Shown piece after piece: positions 1-6,031 of a stretch of DNA of 6,384 nucleotides (within the stretch, counting starts at the first letter, position 1; each line of letters starts with the position of its first letter). Source of the stretch: Methylotenera sp. (GTDB taxonomy: Bacteria > Pseudomonadota > Gammaproteobacteria > Burkholderiales > Methylophilaceae); the NCBI GenBank assembly GCA_027310735.1, contig DAIDAH010000155.1:1-6384 (forward strand), given 5' to 3'. The notes under the pieces were generated by a model. That model was given only the letters and a program-made list of their open reading frames with translations, had not been told where the DNA came from and searched no databases. Position numbers and translations under genes: made by a program.

Positions 1-281
1 GCCGCCTGCCAGTGGCTGTCATTAAAATCGATCAGTCATTTGTTCGTGACATGCTGCACGATATGGATGACCTGGCGGTGGTATCAGGCTTAATTAGTTT
101 AAGTCGTGACTTTAGACGTAAGGTTGTTGCAGAAGGGGTTGAGACGGCTGAGCACGGCGCACTGCTACTGAAAATGGGTTGTTACTTAGCGCAAGGCTAT
201 GGCATTGCCAAGCCAATGCCCGCAGAGGAAGTGCTGGCTTGGGTTGCCGGTTATAAGCAAGATGCAAGCTGGACTAAGTAA
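1..281 (+). CDS. EAL-domain protein, 3' end only (cyclic-di-GMP phosphodiesterase)
   Basis: This is the C-terminal part of an EAL domain, the fold that hydrolyses cyclic-di-GMP to pGpG. The reading frame is open to the left edge (codons from base 3 read R-L-P before the GTG at 12), so the gene starts outside the window and the GTG is an internal valine. Visible family motifs are LPVAVIKIDQSF at the left end, AEGVET (codons 123-155 region) and QGYGIAKPMP near the C-terminus. These supply the late conserved Lys, Glu and Gln that line the active site in active EAL enzymes such as RocR. The EAL signature itself, the DDFG loop and any GGDEF, PAS or membrane part lie outside, so activity and input signal cannot be judged. 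It ends with a short W-rich tail and TAA, convergent with the ampG-type gene 70 nt away. Confidence 0.93.
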   Translation, partial: RLPVAVIKIDQSFVRDMLHDMDDLAVVSGLISLSRDFRRKVVAEGVETAEHGALLLKMGCYLAQGYGIAKPMPAEEVLAWVAGYKQDASWTK

Positions 282-351
282 GGGATGCTATAAAAAGGCT
301 AGGTAGTAATGCTATGTAGTGCAAATTGCATTGATATGTGCTAATTGTCTT

Positions 352-1593
352 CTACCCGTTGTCTTTTGTTTCCCATGGCGCTACTTTAAATAGCAGTAAC
401 ATGCCGGGAATGGCTGCCAAGAAACAAAAAATAAAGAAATTTCTCCAACCTAGATCATCAACGAGATAACCAGTCGCTGCGTTGGCAATTGTGCGCGGCA
501 CTGCGGCAAGGCTGGTAAAGAGCGCGAATTGTGTTGCGGTATAAAGCGGATGCGTGGTGTGCGCAATGTAGGCTACAAATGCCGCAGTTCCTAAGCCGAC
601 ACCAAATGCTTCAGCGCCAATGGCAATGCCTAAAACCAGCAAGCTATGTCCAGCGACTGCTAGCCATGCAAAGCCTAGAATAGCCAGCATCTGCACCGCT
701 CCAAATACCCATAAAGCACGGTTGATGCCTAGTTTTACCATCCATACGCCACCTAGTAAGCCACCAATGACACTAGGCCATAAGCCTGCATTTTTGGCAA
801 TCAGGCCAATTTCAGTTTTGCTGAAACCCATGTCTAAATAGAATGGCGTAGCGAGTGCTGTTGCCATACTGTCACCGAGTTTATAAAAGAATATAAACGA
901 TAGCACGAGCATGGCAGATCGCCAGCCGTGGCGTGATATAAACTCATGGAAAGGCTCTGTGACAGCGGCTCTTAAAGTTTTGGGTGCACCGTCTTTTAAT
1001 GCGGGCTCTTTCACAAAAATGGTCATGGCTAAGCCAGGTAGCATGAATAGTGCAGTAATCAAGAATACGCTATGCCAAGGCATATAGTCCGCCAAAATTA
1101 ATGACAATGAGCCCGGAACCAAGCCTGCAATTTTATAGGCGTTGACGTGGATAACATTGCCTAAGCCTAGCTCAATGTCGAGTAATAGTTCTCGACGGTA
1201 AGCGTCTAAAACGATGTCTTGTGAGGCGCTAAAAAATGCGACAACAGCGGCTAAATAGGCAATTGACCAAATGTCCAGCACGGGATTGAGCACACCAAAC
1301 AAAGGTATTGAACATAGCAATAAAATTTGCGAGATGAGTAGCCAGCCACGTCGACGGCCTAATGGCGGAGTATAGCGGTCAAACAGCGGTGCCCAAAGAA
1401 ATTTCCATGTGAAGGGTAGGCTGATGAGTGCAAATAAGCCAATTGCTTTAAGATTAACACCTTCAGAGCGTAGCCATGCTGGTAATAGACTTATCAGAAA
1501 GTAGAGTGGCAGGCCGGAGCTAAATCCGGTGAACACGCAAATTAGCATGCGTTTGTTAAGCATGGCTTGCCAAACGCTCGCATTATTTTTCAT
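352..1593 (-). CDS. ampG: AmpG-type muropeptide MFS permease (short form)
   Basis: This is a 413-residue inner-membrane transporter of the major facilitator superfamily. AmpG proteins import GlcNAc-1,6-anhydroMurNAc-peptides from the periplasm for peptidoglycan recycling, and in some bacteria this feeds the ampC beta-lactamase signal. The match to E. coli AmpG, recalled from memory, runs through the whole protein: GFSSGLPL (23-30), KFLWAPLFDRYTPP (64-77) then GRRRGW, SASQDIVLDA (122-131), FYKLGDS (236-242) and TATQFALFTSL (352-362). I count about 12 hydrophobic segments, starting near residues 15, 49, 84, 108, 145, 173, 226, 262, 292, 317, 350 and 384. E. coli AmpG is longer (about 490 residues, 14 segments), so this copy lacks the C-terminal extension. 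The start fits the family N-terminus although no clear Shine-Dalgarno precedes it. It lies 17 nt downstream of metW, which suggests cotranscription. Substrate is inferred from family only. Confidence 0.9.
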   Translation of the reverse strand: MKNNASVWQAMLNKRMLICVFTGFSSGLPLYFLISLLPAWLRSEGVNLKAIGLFALISLPFTWKFLWAPLFDRYTPPLGRRRGWLLISQILLLCSIPLFGVLNPVLDIWSIAYLAAVVAFFSASQDIVLDAYRRELLLDIELGLGNVIHVNAYKIAGLVPGSLSLILADYMPWHSVFLITALFMLPGLAMTIFVKEPALKDGAPKTLRAAVTEPFHEFISRHGWRSAMLVLSFIFFYKLGDSMATALATPFYLDMGFSKTEIGLIAKNAGLWPSVIGGLLGGVWMVKLGINRALWVFGAVQMLAILGFAWLAVAGHSLLVLGIAIGAEAFGVGLGTAAFVAYIAHTTHPLYTATQFALFTSLAAVPRTIANAATGYLVDDLGWRNFFIFCFLAAIPGMLLLFKVAPWETKDNG

Positions 1594-1610
1594 GAGATGT
1601 GTATTGTGCT

Positions 1611-2219
1611 TTAAGGACGTGTTGCCGCTTTTAACCTGTACATAGCCAAGCTGCCCATTAAATTAGGCATGAATGTGACGGGTTTGTTATCAGTGAGTAC
1701 CAGACGTTCTTTGACTTGAATATTGCAGTTCACACAAAACTGGTCAAAATCATTGATGGTGCAAAGGTGTACATTCGGCGTGTCGTACCATTGGTAAGGT
1801 AGCGCCTTAGAGACCGGCATATTGCCGGTGCTGATTTGCATACGGCTACGCCAGTAGCCAAAGTTAGGGAAAGTTACGATGACTTCACGACCTACGCGCA
1901 ACATTTCGCGCACAATGCCTTCGGTGTTGTGTACGGCCTGCAATGTTTGCGAGAGGATTACCGTATCAAATGACTGGTCTTCGAAACCAGATAAACCGCT
2001 TTCCAAGTCCATTTGAATCACATTGACCCCTTTGGATAAGCATGCGAGCCAATTGGTATCGTCTTTCTCTACACCGTAACCGCGTACTTCCATGGCATCT
2101 TTTAAGTATTGTAGTAAGGCGCCATCACCACAGCCTAGGTCGAGTACTTTTGCGCCAAATGGCAGCCAGCCGGCAATGATGGCAAAGTCGTGTCTGAATT
2201 GAGCGATATTTTGACTCAT
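1611..2219 (-). CDS. metW: MetW, methionine biosynthesis methyltransferase-fold protein
   Basis: This is a 202-residue class I SAM-methyltransferase-fold protein of the MetW family, the usual partner of proteobacterial MetX in homoserine acylation. Its exact chemistry is not settled; genetic work in pseudomonads links it to methionine synthesis. Motif I is VLDLGCGDG (25-33). An acidic residue follows strand 2 (GVEKDD, E51), motif-II-like MDLESGL spans 70-76, and FDTVILSQTLQAV spans 84-96. The family-typical blocks TFPNFGYWRSR (116-126) and QWYDTPNVHLCT (143-154) are intact. The length is normal for the family. Its ATG overlaps the metX stop as ATGA, and a good Shine-Dalgarno (AGGAGA) lies inside the end of metX six bases before the start, so translation is probably coupled. 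It is followed after 17 nt by the ampG-type gene. Confidence 0.95.
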   Translation of the reverse strand: MSQNIAQFRHDFAIIAGWLPFGAKVLDLGCGDGALLQYLKDAMEVRGYGVEKDDTNWLACLSKGVNVIQMDLESGLSGFEDQSFDTVILSQTLQAVHNTEGIVREMLRVGREVIVTFPNFGYWRSRMQISTGNMPVSKALPYQWYDTPNVHLCTINDFDQFCVNCNIQVKERLVLTDNKPVTFMPNLMGSLAMYRLKAATRP

Positions 2220-3370
2220 GCTTGCTCTCCTACCGTAATGTTCTGCAAGTAGTTGCGCAAAATGGCGTGGTAATGCGGGTCGGGCATTAAAAAGGCATCG
2301 TGACCATGTGCGGCGGTGACTTCGGCATAGCTGACGGTGCGCTCGTTATCCAGCAATGCTTTCACAATCTCACGTGAGCGTGCTGGTGAAAAGCGCCAAT
2401 CGCTAGTGAATGACACGACTAAAAACTGAGCTTGTTCTTTTGCTTGCTGGCTTGTTTGGGCTAAGGCTTTGCTTAAATCGCCGCCAAACGGCAATGCAGG
2501 GTCGTAATAATCCAAGGCACGTGTCATGCGCAAATAGGTATTGGCATCGAATTCGCCAGCAAATTTATCACCTTGATAGCGCAGATAGGATTCCATCTCA
2601 AACTCAACATCAAAGGTATATTTAATATCGTCTTTGAGTTTGCGCCCAAACTTAGCGCCCATCGCATCGTCACTCAAGTAAGTGATGTGACCGAGCATAC
2701 GCGCGATTCTCAGGCCGCGTTTCGGGACTACGCCATGTGCATAATAGTCGCCACCATGAAACTCAGGGTCGGTAATAATCGCTTGCCGTGCCACTTCGTT
2801 AAACGCCATATTCTGTGCAGTGAGATTCGGCGCTGAGGCAATTACTAAGGCATGACGTACACGTTCTGGATAGGCGAGCGTCCATTGCAAGGCTTGCATG
2901 CCACCAAGGCTTCCACCCACAACGGCAGCCAGTTGTTGTATGCCCAAGTAGTCGGCTAACATGGTTTGCGAGGTAACCCAGTCTTCAACGGTGACTATTG
3001 GGAACTGTGAGCCCCACGGTTGTTGTGTCGCTGGGTTGATACTGCTAGGACCGGTGCTGCCGTGACAGCCGCCTAGGTTGTTCACGCCAATCACGAAAAA
3101 TTTATTGGTATCCAGTGGCTTGTTTGGGCCAATCAGGTTGTCCCACCAACCCGGATATTTATCATTTTCAGTATATTTTCCGGCAACATGATGCGTGCCG
3201 GATAGCGCATGGCAGATTAAAACCGCGTTCGACTTATCGGCATTTAATGTGCCGTAAGTTTCATAAACAAGGTCAAATTGAGGCAACACGGCGCCACTTT
3301 TAAGGGTAAGCGGTACGCTAAAGTGTGCAGTTTTTGGGGCAACAATGCCAACGGAGTTATTTTCTAGCAT
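2216..3370 (-). CDS. metX: MetX, homoserine O-acyltransferase (probably O-succinyltransferase)
   Basis: This is a 384-residue cytosolic alpha/beta-hydrolase-fold enzyme that acylates the hydroxyl of L-homoserine, the first committed step of methionine synthesis. The nucleophile elbow is VGGSLGGMQ with Ser154. The other triad members fit Asp324 (in TSDWRF) and His357 (in HGHDAF). Other family blocks are ICHALSG (52-58), GWWDNLIGP (74-82), NNLGGCHGSTGPSS (97-110) and GHITYLSDDAMGAKFGR (227-243). Arg326 in the DWRF motif is, as I recall, the residue typical of MetX proteins that use succinyl-CoA and not acetyl-CoA; the linked metW supports that reading. The start gives the usual short N-terminus before SVGIVAP. 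No Shine-Dalgarno precedes the ATG, but a TATAAT hexamer sits 6 nt upstream, so the transcript may be nearly leaderless. It is the first gene of the metX-metW-ampG group and divergent from the carbonic-anhydrase-like gene. Confidence 0.95.
   Translation of the reverse strand: MLENNSVGIVAPKTAHFSVPLTLKSGAVLPQFDLVYETYGTLNADKSNAVLICHALSGTHHVAGKYTENDKYPGWWDNLIGPNKPLDTNKFFVIGVNNLGGCHGSTGPSSINPATQQPWGSQFPIVTVEDWVTSQTMLADYLGIQQLAAVVGGSLGGMQALQWTLAYPERVRHALVIASAPNLTAQNMAFNEVARQAIITDPEFHGGDYYAHGVVPKRGLRIARMLGHITYLSDDAMGAKFGRKLKDDIKYTFDVEFEMESYLRYQGDKFAGEFDANTYLRMTRALDYYDPALPFGGDLSKALAQTSQQAKEQAQFLVVSFTSDWRFSPARSREIVKALLDNERTVSYAEVTAAHGHDAFLMPDPHYHAILRNYLQNITVGEQA
2226..2231 (-). promoter_or_regulatory. 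Shine-Dalgarno of metW inside the end of metX
   Basis: The minus strand reads AGGAGA here, with six bases to the metW ATG, which is ideal spacing. It is the strongest ribosome-binding site among the starts visible in this window, and it fixes the metW start at the ATGA overlap. Together with the overlap it suggests that MetW can be made by new initiation and not only by reinitiation after metX. Confidence 0.8.
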
Positions 3371-3384
3371 AGAGTGATTATACT
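3357..3384 (+). promoter_or_regulatory. Candidate promoter of the carbonic-anhydrase-like gene
   Basis: The plus strand has TATACT at 3379-3384 (five of six to the -10 consensus) with a weak -35, TTATTT, at 3357-3362, spacing 16. The -35 lies inside the first codons of metX. The -10 overlaps the minus-strand TATAAT of metX by four bases, so the two divergent genes may share one melting region. The predicted start would be near 3391, giving a leader of about 42 nt. Confidence 0.3.
3377..3382 (-). promoter_or_regulatory. Candidate -10 box of metX
   Basis: The minus strand reads TATAAT, a full match to the sigma-70 -10 consensus, ending 6 nt before the metX ATG. A start about 7 nt downstream of the box would fall on or next to the A of the ATG. 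The -35 region is poor: at 17-nt spacing the hexamer is GCACTT, and a better TTGCAC lies only 13 nt away. No extended -10 TG is present. The call is therefore by sequence match only. Confidence 0.4.
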
Positions 3385-3401
3385 ATGGCTTTATTGTGCA
3401 A

Positions 3402-3416
3402 GTGCTGATGGAGCAC
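3402..3416 (+). other. Small stem-loop in the leader of the carbonic-anhydrase-like gene
   Basis: GTGCT at 3402-3406 pairs with AGCAC at 3412-3416 around a five-base loop, GATGG. A competing pairing uses TGTGC (3395-3399) with GCACA (3413-3417). The only GGAG in this leader (3410-3413) is partly inside the hairpin and 19 nt before the ATG, too far for normal ribosome binding. The stem is short, so it may be fortuitous. Confidence 0.25.
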
Positions 3417-3432
3417 ACTAACTCATACGAAT

Positions 3433-3984
3433 ATGACCAACGAGATTAAAACTAATATACAAAGCTTTGCAGGACTCTGCCCACAAGTGGCCGAAGGTGT
3501 TTATATTCATCCAATGGCAACTGTGATTGGTGATGTGCATTTAGGCACAAATAGTTCGGTTTGGCCTGGCACGGTGATTCGCGGTGACGTGAACTTTATC
3601 CGTATCGGCGCAGGTACGAATGTGCAGGATTTGAGTATGCTGCACGTCAGCCATAAGTCTAACTGGGATGCGGCTGGCGCGCCGTTAATCATTGGGAATA
3701 ATGTCACTATTGGTCACAAAGTGATTCTGCATGGTTGCACCATTGAGGATGAATGCCTGATTGGTATGGGGAGTATCGTTATGGATAAAGTCGTGGTGAA
3801 AAAACATGTGTTGCTAGCTGCTGGCAGCTTGGTGCCAGAAGGAAAAGTGCTGGAAAGCGGCTATTTATATATGGGTAGCCCAGCCAAGAAAGTGCGTGCG
3901 TTAACAGAAAAAGAAATTGTACATTTTATGTATTCGGCTGAACATTATATGCGACTTAAAAATCAGTATTTAGGAAGCGTTTAG
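3433..3984 (+). CDS. Gamma-carbonic-anhydrase-like hexapeptide-repeat protein (YrdA type)
   Basis: This is a 183-residue left-handed beta-helix protein of the gamma-carbonic-anhydrase family, close to E. coli YrdA/PaaY in length and sequence. Family members form trimers with a metal site at each subunit interface. The three metal-binding histidines are visible: His71 in SMLHVSH, His95 in IGHK and His100 in ILHG, aligning with His81, His117 and His122 of Methanosarcina Cam. Arg50 and Asp52 of VIRGDV and Gln65 of NVQD are also kept. The acidic proton-shuttle loop of Cam is absent, as in other YrdA proteins, so CO2 hydration is possible but unproven. The C-terminal helix begins around ALTEKEIV (156-163). 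No Shine-Dalgarno is close to the ATG, but the N-terminus fits the family. Its TAG overlaps the prmC stop codon on the other strand by four bases. Confidence 0.93.
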   Translation: MTNEIKTNIQSFAGLCPQVAEGVYIHPMATVIGDVHLGTNSSVWPGTVIRGDVNFIRIGAGTNVQDLSMLHVSHKSNWDAAGAPLIIGNNVTIGHKVILHGCTIEDECLIGMGSIVMDKVVVKKHVLLAAGSLVPEGKVLESGYLYMGSPAKKVRALTEKEIVHFMYSAEHYMRLKNQYLGSV

Positions 3985-4859
3985 TCCCAGTGTGTGCTGA
4001 CAATCAAAGGGTTTTTACCTATGGTCACACGATCATTACCGCCAAAATCATTGATGGTTTCAATATTTACCAAGCCATTCTGTGCCATTAAATCAGCCAC
4101 TAATTCGGCTTGATTGTAACCATGCTCTAACATCAGCCAGCCTTGTGGCTTCAAGTGAATCAAGCAATTGCCAATAATCTGCCGAATGTCATCCAAGCCA
4201 TCTGCACCAGAGGCCAGCGCAGATAGGGGTTCAAATCGCAAATCGCCTTGAGTTAGATGCTGGTCATCCTGCTCTATATACGGCGGGTTGCTGACAATGA
4301 CATCAAACCTCCCCCCCTCCAGCGCAGCAAACCAGTTGCTCAACAGGCATTGCACATTAGTTATAGCTAAAGCAGATACGTTTTTCTTGGCAACATCTAA
4401 CGCGCCATGCGACGCATCAACGGCAATAATGCTGGCTTGCGGCCTATGCTTCGCAATTGCGAGCGCTACCGCGCCTGTACCTGTACCTAAATCCAAAATG
4501 GAGTAGTTAGTGTTATCTGGAATTTTTACGAGTGCAACCTCAACCAGTGTTTCGGTATCAGGGCGTGGAATGAGTGTGTTAGGTGTGACGATTAAATCTA
4601 AGCCATAGAACTCGCGCTGACCAAGAATATAGGCAATCGGTTCGCCTTGCAAACGGCGAGAAAGTAATGACTCAAACTCCGCATGGATATTGGCTTGCAG
4701 GGCATCGTTTTCATGAGACAACAGCCATGCTCGGCTGACTTTAAGCGCGGTCTGCAACAATAGTTGCGCTTCAAATTTTGCTTCGCTAGCTTCAAGCTGT
4801 AAGCTATCAACGATGCGTTTTTGTGCTTCAATCCAAGCTGCACGAACGGTTATTGTCAA
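3981..4859 (-). CDS. prmC: PrmC, peptide chain release factor N5-glutamine methyltransferase
   Basis: This 292-residue SAM-dependent enzyme methylates the glutamine of the GGQ motif in RF1 and RF2, which raises termination efficiency. It has an N-terminal helical substrate-binding part (1-105) ending in PIAYILGQREFYG (74-86) and LIPRPDTE (96-103), then a Rossmann domain. Motif I is DLGTGTG (123-129), acidic AVDAS follows (146-150), and the catalytic NPPY is at 191-194. FEPLSAL (209-215) and GGNDRVTIGK near the C-terminus are also typical. The start must be TTG: the codon directly before it is the prfA TAA in the same frame, and no ATG or GTG exists near the conserved N-terminus. It therefore abuts its own substrate's gene with no gap, pointing to translational coupling. 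A run of seven G on the coding strand (4311-4317) occurs between the two main motifs without disrupting the frame. Confidence 0.95.
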   Translation of the reverse strand: MTITVRAAWIEAQKRIVDSLQLEASEAKFEAQLLLQTALKVSRAWLLSHENDALQANIHAEFESLLSRRLQGEPIAYILGQREFYGLDLIVTPNTLIPRPDTETLVEVALVKIPDNTNYSILDLGTGTGAVALAIAKHRPQASIIAVDASHGALDVAKKNVSALAITNVQCLLSNWFAALEGGRFDVIVSNPPYIEQDDQHLTQGDLRFEPLSALASGADGLDDIRQIIGNCLIHLKPQGWLMLEHGYNQAELVADLMAQNGLVNIETINDFGGNDRVTIGKNPLIVSTHWD

Positions 4860-5942
4860 TTAATTATCTTCGCCCAAACTTGCTAGTAAGTCAGCCTGAT
4901 GTTCTGCCGCCAACGCGCCAATCAACTCATCCATGTCGCCTTCGGTGATTGCATCAATTTTATACAGTGTGAGGTTGATACGGTGGTCGGTAATACGGCC
5001 TTGCGGGTAGTTGTAGGTGCGAATGCGTTCTGAACGGTCACCACTACCAATGAGGGATTTACGCTCGCTGGCGATTTTGCTTTGTTGCTCGTCTACCTGT
5101 TTGGCTTTAATACGTGCCGCCAGCACTGCAAAGGCTTGCGCCTTGTTAGCATGCTGGCTGCGACCTTCCTGACATTCCACGACTATGCCAGTCGGTGCAT
5201 GGGTGAGACGTACGGCAGAATCAGTTTTATTAATGTGCTGACCTCCGGCGCCACTGGCACGGAAAGTATCTATGCGGACATCAGCAGGGTTAATGATGAC
5301 ATCGTTAATTTCATCCGCTTCTGGCAATACCGCAACAGTACATGCAGAGGTGTGGATGCGGCCTTGTGTTTCAGTATCAGGCACGCGTTGTACACGGTGG
5401 CCGCCGGATTCAAATTTTAATTTTGAATACGCACCATAACCTTCAATCTTTGCGATGATTTCTTTGTAGCCGCCCATTTCACCTTCATTGGCTGACATGA
5501 CCTCCACGCGCCATTTTTGTCTTTCAGCGTATCTTGAGTACATTCTGAATAGGTCGCCAGCAAATAGGCCAGATTCATCACCGCCTGTACCGGCGCGAAT
5601 TTCCAGAAAGATGTTTTTGTCATCATTGGGGTCTTTAGGCAGCAGCAGTTTTTGTAGGGTCAGTTCTACAATTTCCATTTTTGCTTTGCCTGCTTCAATC
5701 TCTTCCTGCGCAAATTCTTTCATGTCAGGGTCACTTAACATAATTTGTGCTTCTTTGATATCGGCTTCAGCTTGCTCGTAAGCATGATATTGCTCAACAA
5801 TCGGCGTGATTTCAGCGTGCTCTTGGGTAATTTTTCGATAATTATCCATATTATTGGTCACGCCCTCACTGCTCATGAGGCGGTTGAGTTCTTCTAGGCG
5901 GTCGCTCAAAGTCGCGAGCTTTCTAATCATGCTGGGTTTCAT
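4860..5942 (-). CDS. prfA: Peptide chain release factor 1 (RF1)
   Basis: RF1 (360 residues, normal length) recognises UAA and UAG in the ribosomal A site and triggers peptide release. The N-terminal helical domain spans about 1-105. The stop-codon recognition tripeptide of the PxT class is P188-D189-T190 in RVQRVPDTETQGRIHTSA. The release motif is GGQ at 233-235 in RASGAGGQHINKTDSAVR, with Gln235 the expected target of PrmC. GSGDRSERIRTYNYPQGR (299-316) is the family's third conserved block. PxT instead of SPF distinguishes it from RF2. The chosen ATG gives the MKPS N-terminus seen in E. coli RF1; no Shine-Dalgarno is visible before it, but TATAAC lies 8 nt upstream. It follows hemA after 72 nt and is directly followed by prmC, the common hemA-prfA-prmC operon. 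Confidence 0.97.
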   Translation of the reverse strand: MKPSMIRKLATLSDRLEELNRLMSSEGVTNNMDNYRKITQEHAEITPIVEQYHAYEQAEADIKEAQIMLSDPDMKEFAQEEIEAGKAKMEIVELTLQKLLLPKDPNDDKNIFLEIRAGTGGDESGLFAGDLFRMYSRYAERQKWRVEVMSANEGEMGGYKEIIAKIEGYGAYSKLKFESGGHRVQRVPDTETQGRIHTSACTVAVLPEADEINDVIINPADVRIDTFRASGAGGQHINKTDSAVRLTHAPTGIVVECQEGRSQHANKAQAFAVLAARIKAKQVDEQQSKIASERKSLIGSGDRSERIRTYNYPQGRITDHRINLTLYKIDAITEGDMDELIGALAAEHQADLLASLGEDN

Positions 5943-5950
5943 TCGGTACC

Positions 5951-5956
5951 GTTATA
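5951..5956 (-). promoter_or_regulatory. Candidate -10 box before prfA
   Basis: The minus strand reads TATAAC, five of six to the -10 consensus, ending 8 nt before the prfA ATG. No convincing -35 is seen at 16-18 nt spacing. If used, transcription would begin within a few bases of the ATG. A promoter here would be secondary to transcription from upstream of hemA. Confidence 0.2.
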
Positions 5957-5994
5957 TTTGCGTTGAAGTTAATTGAGTATTCATTTGGGATTTA

Positions 5995-6031
5995 ATTCAG
6001 ATTCAATGGGCGCACTAGTGTTGAATTGAAT
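5995..6031 (-). other. AT-rich stem-loop around the hemA stop codon
   Basis: ATTCA-G-ATTCAA (5995-6006) pairs with TTGAATTGAAT (6021-6031): eleven base pairs with one bulged base and a 14-base loop. The loop holds an eight-base palindrome, CACTAGTG (6013-6020), that contains the hemA TAG. There is no U-tract after the stem on the minus strand and only two G-C pairs, so this is not a standard intrinsic terminator. It may act in mRNA processing or be chance. Confidence 0.3.

Noticed and set aside
12..281. A complete small gene of 89 codons starting at GTG 12
   Set aside because: The frame is open to the left edge and upstream codons continue the EAL motif, so it is the end of a larger gene.
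282..351. Intrinsic terminator between the EAL gene and the ampG-type gene
   Set aside because: I see only an 11-base palindrome (TGCAAATTGCA, 320-330) and a 7-base direct repeat (ATGCTAT at 285 and 309). There is no GC-rich stem with a T-tract, and both are small enough to be chance.
620..841. Plus-strand open frame of 73 codons opposite the ampG-type gene
   Set aside because: It is antisense to membrane segments of a well-conserved transporter, with no support of its own.
2410..2836. Plus-strand open frames opposite metX (also at 3115-3303)
   Set aside because: They lie antisense to a conserved enzyme, show no recognisable motif and have no ribosome-binding site; they are shadows of metX.
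3385..3408. Upstream seven-codon reading frame (MALLCKC) before the carbonic-anhydrase-like gene
   Set aside because: Its ATG lies upstream of the predicted transcription start near 3391 and it has no ribosome-binding site.
3371..3432. A SAM riboswitch or other methionine-responsive leader before metX
   Set aside because: The gap is only 62 nt, the likely -10 sits 6 nt from the ATG, and no pseudoknot or long helix is visible on the minus strand.
4834..4859. Internal promoter from the perfect TTGACA at the prmC start
   Set aside because: At 16-18 nt spacing only TTGGAT/TGGATT is found, a poor -10; the hexamer is explained by the TTG ACA codons.
5082..5781. Plus-strand and second minus-frame open frames over prfA
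   Set aside because: They are antisense or alternate-frame shadows of the conserved RF1 gene, with no family features.
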